64,000 nt of DNA, from assembly GCA_037976565.1 (NCBI GenBank), contig CP137682.1, positions 29,260,199 to 29,324,198 on the forward strand. The letters run 5' to 3'. Shown here piece by piece: positions 23,989 to 34,100 of this stretch; position 1 is the stretch's first letter, and every line of letters begins with the position of its first letter. A program made the translations under genes and the position numbers. Origin of the DNA: Mesocentrotus franciscanus. Taxonomy: Eukaryota; Echinodermata; Echinoidea; Camarodonta; Strongylocentrotidae. The notes under the pieces are model-generated. The model was not told where the DNA came from. It did no database searches and saw only the letters and a program-made list of their open reading frames with translations.

Positions 23989-24677
23989 AGCAGATGATTA
24001 ACTGTGATGTAGATGCTGGACATGGTGTGGTGACGGTCAGTCCCTAGATCTCATCACGCCTAGCCTAGCCTCAGCTCAGCTCCACGCACGCGCGCGCCGA
24101 TAACACGAACGATACGGTCGCGATGCCCGTTCGCTGAAGTGAACTTCTTTTTCAGAAACTTAGGCGGCAGGTTACACTTTAGCGGAGTTTTCACTTTAGC
24201 AGCTTAACAGACGCTAGTGGTATCATTTGGCTGTTAAAGTGTTTTTATATTGTGACGTGCATGGGCAAACAATGTGGGGGGCGGGGCCACAGATGGCTAC
24301 AGCGGGTGAGATGGGATGTACACAAAGTGATAGAAAGGTCTGAGAGAAACTTATTTGGGAGAGTTTAGCCTCGGTATCATATTTATTATCTAATATTCCT
24401 CCATCTTCCACATGCCTCAGCTGCCCGGCGTATATATGTGACCTAGGCATAAGCCGGCCGGGTACTTTGAAAAGTGCGTCTTGCCCTGTTCATGTATAAA
24501 TGAACGTTGTTGTTATTACTTTCATTATTATTATTATTACCATTATTATTATAGTTTTTTTCCAATCAATTAAGCAATTTGAAAAAAATGAAAATAAATC
24601 CGAGAGACAATTTGCCATAGTGATCACAACTATCGTAAATTTTAAACCTCTTTACTGTTCAATTTTTTGTCGCATGT

Positions 24678-25729
24678 TTCTAAATATTAAGTCTTTTTAT
24701 CTCATCAAATCAATTAATCTATTCCGTCTTCCCAAGATCTCTCCTCCCTCCTTCGGTATCGTATTCAATTCTCTCTTTTTTGTTGTTCTTCTCTGTGTCA
24801 TAATGAAATCTGTCATGTCTTTAATCTCGCTTTCATTTACCTCATTAAATTCCGGCCCCTAAGTTGTACAATTATATACCTCTCACTCTCTCCCTCTCTC
24901 GATCCCAAATAATACCTTTCATGCATTTAAAATGTTCAGTTATTTTAACATGCTCATACAAATTGATAGAAGTGTTACAGTAACACATCATCTTTATTAT
25001 GTATGCAATCGTTTTTATCATGAAATAGTATCAGTAAACATTACATCAACATCATGAACATTGAAAAATACGCGACAGAAAACAAATACGCAACTAATAA
25101 AGCAAAGTTGGTACAAATAGTCAGATGACTTTGTCATCACAAGTTGAATTAATTGCCAATTCACGGGCTCGTATCTGATTTGAACTGTGATATATTTATG
25201 ATATCAATTGAAGCATTTATATTAGAATTTCATCATAAAAATCTGCAGATCAGAGTTACGCACGGGAATACCATATATTTATATCGAATTCAAGGGGATT
25301 TAAGAGGAGAATTCATCAAGCAATCATTGCCGACTTTATGAACTGAAATGTTATTCGAACAGTTGAATATGATATGGAGCATATCACCTTACAGAATTAA
25401 AGGCTTGGTCAGATATGGCGCGTTTTTTAAAGCAACAAAGGATTTGCATGTATTAACTGAGCTCTGTGTTATAAAGTATAGAAATGTAACGTCATCACAA
25501 AAACCGACGCGGTTTTGCAGCGTCATATCTGGACGATCCTTAAATCATATAAACGAATAGACTTACATGTATGTAATGTTTCGTTATTCTGAAAAAAAAT
25601 GTGTTCTGATTATACGCACAACAGTTTACAGAAATTCATGATACAATTGTACAGAATTATGGACGCATATCCAATACAAAAAAAGCCTACATGATGTCGG
25701 AAAGAACATTTAGAATAGAAAATCATCTT
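24678..25729. other. Unique AT-rich sequence, no gene seen
   Basis: Short open frames only, with no splice-consistent coding signal or known motif. Confidence 0.5.
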
Positions 25730-26727
25730 AAAATGTGCAGACTCTTGCACAAGAATGCAATAATGCAAACCTGGATAGATCGAAACTTTACTACAGAAAT
25801 GCATCAAGATATGGTGCAGAACTCTGAGAAGATGTGCAATTTCAAGAGGTGATCATCGTTTTGTTCAGACTTTTGTACTCTATACAGTCAAATATGAAGT
25901 ATAGGAGGAATAAATAATGGAATTGTGCAGCGCTCTGGACCAAAATGCGATATACATGTAGTTGGATATGATATAATGGAAACAATACAAACAAATGTGC
26001 AGACTTAAGGAAAACAATCCAATCTCAGTATGATATCATATGAAATACACGTATATATGCTATGGACATTCACCATTATGATGTGCAGACTTATGCACAA
26101 AAATCCAATCTCAGTATGATATAATTTATTTACATTTCGCTTCAAAATGTGCAGCCCTATATGCACTGTCACATCAAATTCACGATGGAAATTAAAAAAA
26201 ATCACAGTTTTGAACAGACTTTTGAACTCTGTGCAATTCTCTATTTAGAATCAATCAAAAATAAAGTACAGGCGAAATATATGATTGAATTGTGCAGTGA
26301 TCACGGACAAAAATGCGTTATAGTTGGATATATGATATAATGGAAACAATACGATAAAATGTGCAGATTTATGCCTAATAGTTCAATATCAGTGTGATAC
26401 CATATCAAATATATATATGCAACGTACATTCAAAATTATGATGTGAAGACTTATGCACAAAAATCAAATCTCAGTATGATATCATATATATGCAATGGAC
26501 ATTCATAACCGTTATGATGTGCAGCCTTATGCACAAACATCCAATCTCAGCATGATATCATATAAAATATACATGTATATGCATGGACATTAACCATTAA
26601 AGTGTGCAGACCTATGCACAATAATCCAGTCTCTGTATGATATTACATGAAATATATACGCAATGAATATTAACCATTATCATGTGCAGACTTATGCACA
26701 TAAATCCAATCTCAGAATATCATACAC
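25730..26727. repeat. ~82-bp satellite, left part
   Basis: Repeats of a unit containing 'gtgcagacttatgcacaaaa', 'tccaatctcagtatgatat' and 'gacattcaccattatgat'. Spacing of the GTGCAG word is close to 82 bp in the later copies; early copies are more degenerate. It resumes after the Harbinger insertion at 29774. Confidence 0.85.
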
Positions 26728-26748
26728 AATGGGCCGTATGCATAAAAA

Positions 26749-26895
26749 GTAGCAATTGCTTGCAAGCAATTGCTTCAAGCACAAGCAATTGCTTGTCAAG
26801 CAAAAGATCAAGCTCAAGCAATTGCTTAAATCCGTATGCATAACATTTTGCTTGTGCTCAAACCTTTTGCTTGCCTCCAGCAAGCAATTGCTTAC
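26749..26895. promoter_or_regulatory. Left subterminal array of AGCAATTGCT
   Basis: Five copies of the palindrome AGCAATTGCT (or AAGCAATTGCTT) plus half sites TTTGCTTG. In Harbinger elements such subterminal repeats are the expected binding sites of the Myb-like protein or transposase; the binding here is inferred. Confidence 0.7.
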
Positions 26896-27234
26896 GATCT
26901 CAACAATAGCGACGTCACGCCGGTGCGAACATCATTCATGGGAGAACAAAGGCGGGTTTCGCATACTAGTAGTGTATTCAAATGTCATGCGTGTGGGGTA
27001 GCCTTTCCTGACATGGCAGTATAACATTCCAGGATGACATATTTCAGAACAAAATGAAAAAAACACCGATACATGCACACACAAGCGCACACCCAAATAC
27101 ACATACACACATGGCATGCATATACTAACAAGAAAAATACGTATAATACACGTGACTGTACTGAAGGGATTTTACAAGTAAGGCAGACGTGTGTCTAATT
27201 TTCCGCTAAATCTGATAGGCCTACAAGTGAGAAC

Positions 27235-28175
27235 ATGGCGTCAGATGGTGAGGAAATTAATACAACTGACCAAGATCTTAGTACCCATTTGGTGGAGATC
27301 ATCAAAGAATTCCCCACATTGATTGAGAAATGTCAGCTGCCGCAAGCAAAGGAAAAGAAAACCCTAGCTCTACAGCAGGCAAAGAACACGATCATGGCCA
27401 GTATTGGCAAGAGGATGGATGAAAAACAAATCATGAAAAAATTGCCAACATGAAGACAAGCCTCAAGAAGAAGACTGACACTAATCAAACAGGGAATCGC
27501 AAGATTACCCTATGCCCATGGGAGAAGGAGCTCTACACCATCATGAATGGGGATGAAAACCCGGTGGTAACAAAAATGCCCTGCTCCATTTCTGCTGGCG
27601 TTTCCACCAACACTGATTCTCTGTCATCGTGCTCTAGTCAAGCATCACCCAGTGCACCTTGTCCAAGGGTAGGCAAATGAACAATTTCAAATGATAAATC
27701 ATATCAATAATTCATAATGAAATTCCTAAAACATTTAGCATTTTGATACTTTTGTCATTGGTGTTATGATTTTCATACTACTTAAACATCAACATACATC
27801 CAAGCTTCATGAAATTTCTCATGTGAATAATAACAAATGTAACAAAAATTAGTTAACGTTGCCAATCGTGAATCTTTATTTGCGATTAACATGGATATGA
27901 TGAAGACATACGTAATGCATCATAATGTTATTTTCTTTTCATAGAATGCGACGAATCGTCGGCGTGGGCCAGCCTCTGAAACGAACACGCCATCACCCAT
28001 GCCTGTTCCTGTCAAAGGTCCCAAGAGGAAGGTGTTGTCAGGCGAAACAGAGGAAACCATCAACCTGTCAACATCGGAGCTGCAAAGGCTGGTTCTCCTC
28101 GACCAGCTCAAGTACACCCGAATGAAAATAAGACGTCTCGAGCAGAGCCAGCAGCCCATTGAACATGCTGAATAA
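27235..28175 (+). pseudogene. Harbinger Myb/SANT-like DNA-binding protein (one-base frameshift)
   Basis: This accessory protein of PIF/Harbinger elements binds the transposon ends and helps bring the transposase to the nucleus. Exon 1 is 27235-27668 and exon 2 is 27945-28175, joined at GTAGGC/CATAG in phase 0. The start gives MASDGEEINTTDQDLS, and a helical basic region continues into MKTSLKKKTD and PWEKELYTIM. Exon 2 adds a basic patch (KGPKRK) and a C-terminal LxxLVLLDQLKYTRMKIRRLE helix. The frame breaks near 27440 inside a six-A run: one more A would join the two halves. That is either decay or a base-calling error. Family assignment rests on context plus the LKKK-T-N-W-E pattern. Confidence 0.8.
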
Positions 28176-28455
28176 CGAAGCCAAGACGTATGCGTAACTT
28201 GCAAGAAAGCAAAGCCGAACAAGACTATAGAAAGAGTAGCTATTAGTTATTTATCGTTTAAAAATGTTTTTCTTTAGTTCATCTGTAGTTATCAATCGTA
28301 AGCGATTTTATTATTTTACTATAAACATAGCAAATATACTCTGCGAAGACAGGTTGAAATAAAAATAAACGTTAATCTGCAAGTTGAAGAAAAAAAAATC
28401 AATTGTTTTCTTGTCTTTATTTTGCCAGTAGTTCCAGTTTATTTACGACTGTTAT

Positions 28456-29490
28456 TCATTGGTCGCGTCTCTCGTAGATATGGTTGGCGATTTCATCACG
28501 CTTTTGTTGACCTCGCTGCCGCAGTATCCGAGGTCCTTGTTCTACAACTCCACCATGGTTGCCATTGTCGCCAGCGATTTCTTCATCCTCGTCATCGCCA
28601 CGCAAGTCGTCGTCCGGGTCATGGAGGAAGCGTGACACGTTGTGAAGCACAAAACATGCTACGATGCACTTGGGGATATTCTCGAGCTTCAGGCGAACCC
28701 CATACCTGAGGATCGGGAATCGCCGTTTGAGTTGCCCAAAAGCCTGCTCGATGACGACACGGTTTCTTGTGTGAGCCCTGTTAAAAGACCTCTTGACCAG
28801 CGTGTCTGGATCAGCGAAGGGCGTCATCATGTATGGTGATATCCCATATCCAGAGTCCCCCAGAAGGCAGCCGCGAACATTTCTTGAAACGACATCGCGC
28901 AGGTCCGACGTTTGAAAAATCCGGGAGTCGTGAACCGATCCGGGCCAGCCAACGTCAACACTAGTGAAGATATAGTTCTCATCGCATGTTGCCTGGACGT
29001 TAAAGGAAGGGTAGTTTTTGCGGTTGATGAACTCATCTCCGAACTGGCCGCGCGGTTTGTCAATCCGCACATGGGTGCAGTCAATCGCCCCGATATTGAA
29101 AGGAAACCCCAGTTTTTCAGCCCATCGTTCCTTTGCATGTGTCACGTCTGCGTTTGAAGTGGGAAACTTGATCCAGGTAGGGTGCTGCGCTGCGATGAGG
29201 TCAATGTTTTTAGCCACATGTCGAGAAACAGTGGTCTGGCTGATCCCCATCACTTCCCCACTGTTGTTTGGTAACCCGGATCCGCCAAGTAGTGGAGCGT
29301 GGCCTCCATGCTCTCCACCGTTGTCAGACATCCTCCCGTTTTCATCATGTTCAGGTATGAACCTGTGTGCTAACCACTCAACGTTCTCTTTGTCGAAACG
29401 GAATAGTTTCCGATAGGTCTCGGGAGCAATTTCTTCTCGATTTATTCTACTCCTGTACAACTTTGGTTTTTCTCTAACGAGCATAAACAT
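28456..29490 (-). CDS. Harbinger DDE transposase (HARBI1-like)
   Basis: This is the DDE nuclease that cuts and joins the transposon. An uninterrupted frame of 344 residues. Landmarks are a helix-turn-helix region GISQTTVSRHVAKNI, first aspartate in GAIDCTHVRI, the conserved WPGSVHDSRIF, second aspartate in LLGDSGYG, and glutamate in VIEQAFGQLKRRFP. The tail is acidic, then basic. Odd point: between about 29267 and 29330 the frame reads a glycine/histidine-rich stretch, while the neighbouring frame reads MEATLHYLADPGYQTTVG, which is what the family has there. One extra base near 29330 and one missing G near 29262 thus compensate for each other. The protein as written lacks that helix and may be inactive, unless both are base errors. 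Confidence 0.92.
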   Translation of the reverse strand: MFMLVREKPKLYRSRINREEIAPETYRKLFRFDKENVEWLAHRFIPEHDENGRMSDNGGEHGGHAPLLGGSGLPNNSGEVMGISQTTVSRHVAKNIDLIAAQHPTWIKFPTSNADVTHAKERWAEKLGFPFNIGAIDCTHVRIDKPRGQFGDEFINRKNYPSFNVQATCDENYIFTSVDVGWPGSVHDSRIFQTSDLRDVVSRNVRGCLLGDSGYGISPYMMTPFADPDTLVKRSFNRAHTRNRVVIEQAFGQLKRRFPILRYGVRLKLENIPKCIVACFVLHNVSRFLHDPDDDLRGDDEDEEIAGDNGNHGGVVEQGPRILRQRGQQKRDEIANHIYERRDQ

Positions 29491-29554
29491 GATGCTTAAC
29501 CGCGAACGTCCCGATTAAGCAAGAGCTCAAGCTGCTATGACGGAGCTTGAAAAA

Positions 29555-29755
29555 ACGTAAGCAATTGCTTATAAGAACAAGCAAAAGGTTCGTTTTATGC
29601 ATACGTTTTTAAGCAATTGCTTGATCTTTAAGCAATTGCTTGCGGACATCAAGCAATTGCTTGTGCTTGCTAGCAAAAGCATTTGCTTGCAAGCAATTGC
29701 TTATGTTTATGCATACGGATTCAAGTAAAAGGCTAGCACAAGCAATTGCTACTTT
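29555..29755. promoter_or_regulatory. Right subterminal array of AGCAATTGCT
   Basis: Six full or nearly full copies of AAGCAATTGCTT, mirroring the left array. Spacing is irregular (about 10-50 bp). Confidence 0.7.
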
Positions 29756-29773
29756 TTATGCATACGGCCCAAT

Positions 29774-30160
29774 GGAAATTCATCATTATAATGCGCAGAA
29801 TTATGCAGGAAAATCCAATCTCAGTATGAAATTACATGAAATATATATATGCGATGGAAATTCACCATTATAATGGGCAGACTTATGCACAAAAATCTAA
29901 CCTAAGTATCATATTACACACAAAATATATGCATTGGTTATTCAGCATTATAATGTGCGTACTTTTGCACAAAATTCCAATCTGAGTACGAAATTGCATT
30001 AAAAATATATATGCAATGAATATTCAACATAATATGTGCAGACTTATGCACATAAAATCCAATCTCAGTATGAAATCAAATGAAAAATATATGCACTGGA
30101 TATAAACCATTATGATGTGCAGACTTATCCTCACAAATCAAGTCTCAGTATGATATTACA
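29774..30160. repeat. ~82-bp satellite, right part
   Basis: Four to five further units ('gtgcagacttatgcacataa', 'caatctcagtatgaaat') in the same orientation as the left part. They end at the foldback element. Confidence 0.85.
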
Positions 30161-30168
30161 TGCGTATC

Positions 30169-32395
30169 AGGACAATTACCCCCTGGGCAATCACCCCCCG
30201 GAAAATTACCCCCCGGAAAACTACCCCCCAAGGAAAATTACCCCTGGAAATTTACCCTCCGAGAATTACCCCCGAGGATAATTACCCCCAAGGACAATTA
30301 CCCCCGGAAAATTACCCCGGAGAATACCCCCGAGGACAATTACCCCCAAGGACAATTACCCCTGGAAAATTACCCCCGAGAATCACCCCCGAGGACAACT
30401 ACCCCGAGGACAATTACCCCCGAGGACAACTACCTCCTGGAAAACTACCCCCGAGGACAACTACCCCCGAGGACAATTACCCCGAGGACAACTACCCCCA
30501 GGACAATTACCCCCAAGGACAACTACCCCCGGAAAACTACCCCCGAGGACAACTTCCCCGAGGACAATTACCCCCTCGAAACACCATTACCCCGAGGACA
30601 ATCACACCCAGGAATTTGCAACACTGTGACGTATAATGCGAGCTCCGCTTCAAATTGCTATTTAGAGAAAATGTCATGAACTTTCATTTCCTTAGTTATT
30701 TATGACGGCATAGATTTGTTTCGTACAGGGGTTGTGTATAAACATATTTGCAATAATTATATTTAATTATATTTTGGTTGAATGTATGTGAGAAAAAAGA
30801 ATACAGATTTTAAAAAAGTTTTCTAGCACAGGGCAAATAGGCGGGGAGCTCACAAGACACGTCACGGAGTTGCATATTTGTGTTTGCACCTTCAACAAAT
30901 CATAATTTTCTAATTTTTAATTGGTGAAACTTTTTCAAACTCTAGGCCATATGAAAGCTAGAAACATCCACTACCTCCATCTCAGAAAAGGTTAAAGCAG
31001 GCATTTTTACTTTATTTCCCCCCTGAAACGTGGTCATGGTAATTCTATGAACCGTATGTACTGTAATTTATTTTGAAATAAAATTGCCTTCAAGTTAAAT
31101 ATATGGTATGTACGGTGCCATATTAAAAGAAAATAAGTATCCGCACTTTGGTACATTCATCTCAATGATTTTGTAATTCCAGAGCAGCGTTTTTTCAACT
31201 GGGGTGCCGCAAGAGAATGTTAGTTACATTACAACATTTTTTGGCAAACGTTGATTTTGTGAAAAACAAATATCAGAAACGGGTAGAGTATTTTTTTTCA
31301 TGAGAAAATAAAATGTAAACAAATAATAAAATGTCTTTCTTCCTCGCTCGCTGACAATATTTTGCGAATTTATATCTTTTATTTCGGCATTACATTGTTA
31401 CCACACTCATTACAATTATAAACATGATAAATCAAGGCAACGAGAGGCCCGAATATCCTCATATTCGTGTATCAAGGTCATGACCGAATATATCACTTTA
31501 TATTCGTGTACATTCTGCGGTGAGGCGCCCGCATACCTTAAATCTTTTCTAGTGTGTTGATTACAACATTATGTTTTACCATTTTGGAAATGTCTTGTCC
31601 TTTTTTTTCTTGCTCGTTCATTATTATCAAGAAACAAATGTGCCCATACGTGTGTACATAGCTCTTGACGAGTGCCAGAGTGATGCAAAATAAATAGTTT
31701 GTGAAGAATTTAAGATTGGGCGAAACTTTTCATTTCTTAAGAGGGCACTGTGTCTAACAAAAATTTGAAATAACGCTGCTCAAGAGAAATCCTTCGTAGA
31801 AAACAGCAACCACAGTGGTGTTGCATACATTATAGTTAAAGAAAAATGTGTAGTAATGAGGAACATCACGCGCAAGTATTTGAACGAATGTGGGTTCATG
31901 CACGGGATTTTATGGGCTCGTAGCCTTCACAGCATCTCTCAATGTGTCAAATCGTCTTTTGCTATTGAATCCTGATTGTCCTCGGGGGTAGTTGTCCTCA
32001 GGCGTACTTATCCATGGGGGCGGGTAATTGTCCTCGGGGGTAATTCCTCAGGGGTAATTCCTCAGGGGTAGTTTTCCGGGGTAATTGTCCTTGGGGGTAA
32101 TTGTCCTCGGGGGTAATTGTCCTCGGGGTAGTTGTCCTCGGGGGTAATTGTCCTCGGGTGTAATTGTCCTAGGGGGTAATTGTCCTAGGGGGTAATTTTC
32201 CGGGGGTAATTGTCCTTGGGGGTGATTGTCCTCGGGGGTAATTCACCGTGGGGTAATTTTCCGGGGTGATTGTCCTTGGGGGTAATTGTCCTCGGGGGTA
32301 ATTCTCCGGGGTAAATTTCAGGGGTAATTGTCCTTGGGGGGTAGTTTTCCGGGGGGTTATTTTCCGGGGGTGATTGCCCAGGGGGTAATTGTCCT
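30169..32395. mobile_element. Foldback element with minisatellite arms (TU-like)
   Basis: Two arms of about 430 bp (30169-30610 and 31973-32395) are inverted copies of each other. Each is made of 15-16 bp units such as GAGGACAATTACCCCC. Starting from the two tips, the order of variant units matches (ACAATTACCCCCTGGG, then GGCAATCACCCCC, then GGAAAA units), so they are true inverted repeats and not two independent arrays. The 1.36 kb middle is AT-rich and has no gene. Sea urchin TU elements are described with this plan. No target duplication was found. The threonine/proline-rich plus-strand frame at 30160-30636 is just the array translated. Confidence 0.85.
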
Positions 32396-32835
32396 AGAAC
32401 CGTTTGATCGGTCTATTGGTTTGTTTCACTTGGCTGCTTGGAATGCATGTGCAAGTAAGCAACCAGGGGACCGACTTTTTTAAGTCATCTCCGAGGACTT
32501 GGCAATGTTGATTTCTGCCCTATCAAAAGGTGCGAGCGCGTTGACTTGGTTTCGAATCTTGGATCTCCTGGTAACAAGACCATTGCTCTACTAGTGAGCA
32601 ATTGCATACTACATTCTAACAAATTGGAGTTTCAACTTTAATGACATTTTTGCTTGGTAAAAATTATTTCACCGTCTTTGTGGTCGTTGGACATATCGAT
32701 GTTGAATACTTTGACCAGTAACGGGGTCATTTGGGGTTAATATGCAATTGGAGAATGACAAGCACTTGACTGAACCACCAGTGATAGATGCGAAATAGTA
32801 GTTATTCTTTACATAAAAAGTTCCCTATGCATTTT

Positions 32836-32918
32836 ATGCGGACTGCAATGGCGGAAGACGACGTTGCACACAGGCTCGTAGAATGGGGATTAGAAAATAT
32901 GGCATCAGCCCCTTTCAA
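32836..32918 (+). CDS. Possible first exon, SAM-like start
   Basis: ATG at 32836 or 32848 opens MAEDDVAHRLVEWGLENMASAPF and stops at a good donor (AA then GTAAGG at 32919). The spacing V..WL-like, W, GLE, F resembles the start of a SAM domain. Next exons were not found before the LINE. The family call is a guess from one helix pair. Confidence 0.3.
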
Positions 32919-33040
32919 GTAAGGCAAATATTCAAATTACACATACAAATTTGAAGGTATTCCACGATTATTCGTTAATTCTAAAGACAATGATGTTTAA
33001 TTTAATAACGAATTTGCGAAATGCATACACTTATATTTGC

Positions 33041-33203
33041 TAGGTAGCACAAACATTTTCCCCCCTATCTAATAAAACATAATTTATGCAATTCTGACTA
33101 TTGAAATAAAATTATTCGTAGCAGTTGAATGAAATGATTTGTAACGAGGCGCTTTACAAAGATTTGTGCAATAACTTTGATTACGTTACGAAAATGGCCT
33201 ATT
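33041..33203 (+). repeat. Dispersed repeat, copy B
   Basis: Diverged copy of 264-446 in the same orientation. Confidence 0.6.
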
Positions 33204-33786
33204 TAAAAAAAAGAGGAAAAAAGAAATCAAATAGGACTCTCATACAAACTAGGCAATTTGAAAAGAATAATAGTTTTGACTAAATTCGAAATACAATGAC
33301 CAATTTGCCATTTTGAGGGCTATATCTACCATTAATATTGTTAGTAATAATAATTATAATAATAATCTAAATGTAATATTATGTTGGTAATTACTCTGGA
33401 TGTACTAAAACATATTGAATATAATGTAAATTTAGAGAAAATATCCACATAATGTGAATGTTAAAGTGCTATATGTTTATTCTCACAATAATCGTTTTAT
33501 GTTGTATGTTTCATGTCACATGTACATTTTTTTCCTTTTGAATAATGCATGTAAACGCAACGTATTTCCTTTTAGACCAATACATTTGAATTGAATTTCA
33601 TTTCATTTTCATTTAATTAAATAAAAACTGTTTTTAAAGGCGAAAGTGTGAGTATGGTGATCTAGTTCAGCCTTTTTGTATTTTATGTATGTATAAAGAG
33701 AGGTAATTAGCATGGATGGCACACAATTTAACCATACACATATCCAAATTGTAATTGTTTACTTTTTTCTATTTTCCTAGTTCATA

Positions 33787-34100
33787 CTAATTTGACATAT
33801 CGTCGTTCAGGACGTCGTCTGCCAGACGTTGGTGTTTAATCGCAATCAGGGCTTTCTTCAATTTTTGACGTTCTTCGGACCTTTTAGTCCTGTTCCTCCA
33901 ATCCCGAAGCATACTAAGTGTTCCCCTGCATGTAACATCCTGGTATTTTTCGTTCGTTTGTATGTCAATAACGTTGTATTTTCGGAGGTTCAAAGCCCGA
34001 TTCCCCGCCTAGATTTTCGATGTCATCATACTTATGAATCCGCGTAGCTATTGTCTTGAGAATGTCGTCCAAATCCTGCTTCCTGGATTCTTCATTAGGT
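33787..34100 (-). pseudogene. Death-domain last exon, frameshifted
   Basis: Read from 34100 down, after acceptor 'aaatatag', it codes PNEESRKQDLDDILKTIATR and continues to YDDIENLGGE in one frame. From about 33991 the next frame carries on with LNLRKYNVIDI, then MLRDWRNRTKR and LKKALIAIKHQRLADDVL, ending in a stop at 33787. Together they have the length and helix pattern of a six-helix death domain, with the tryptophan of helix 5. One extra T in a TTT run explains the break. Death domains recruit partners in apoptosis and immune signalling. The exon starts in the same phase as the death-domain exon at 60303, which suggests related genes. Upstream exons were not identified. Confidence 0.6.

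Larger units (their letters stand above)
19922..24209. mobile_element. Inverted-repeat transposon with 18-bp internal array, copy in block B
   Basis: The cleaner version of the element at 11453-15616: the same TGT...ACA ends, and GACGCT on both sides (19916-19921 and 24210-24215). Without the nested hAT-like insertion it would be about 2.1 kb. It holds the minus-strand frame at 20893-21774. Confidence 0.82.
16584..24677. repeat. Block B of the duplicated ~8 kb segment (right contig start)
   Basis: It begins at the first base after the gap and matches block A until 24677, where block A meets the gap. It is 124 bp longer than block A, mainly through arrays and homopolymers. Downstream of 24677 the sequence is new. 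This is the signature of two contigs whose ends overlap. Confidence 0.93.
26731..29770. mobile_element. PIF/Harbinger DNA transposon, complete
   Basis: Ends GGGCCGTATGCATAAAAAG and its complement are inverted repeats, with AAT on both sides (26728-26730 and 29771-29773), matching the 3-bp duplication of Harbinger. Both genes of the superfamily are present and convergent: a Myb-like protein (+) and a DDE transposase (-), with AATAAA signals for each strand near 28358 and 28421. Both ends carry arrays of AGCAATTGCT. It inserted into the ~82-bp satellite. Confidence 0.95.
32396..33786. other. Mostly noncoding, one possible first exon and a dispersed repeat
   Basis: It contains the exon candidate at 32836-32918 and the repeat at 33041-33203; the rest is AT-rich with nothing recognisable. 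Confidence 0.5.

Noticed and set aside
26731..26900. CRISPR-like array of AGCAATTGCT repeats
   Set aside because: Spacing is irregular, the units are short palindromes, and they lie at transposon ends in a eukaryote.
28912..29416. Plus-strand frames opposite the transposase
   Set aside because: Antisense shadows of the conserved minus-strand transposase.
30160..30636. Threonine/proline-rich 158-residue plus-strand frame
   Set aside because: It is the translated 15-16 bp minisatellite arm; no start context or unique part.
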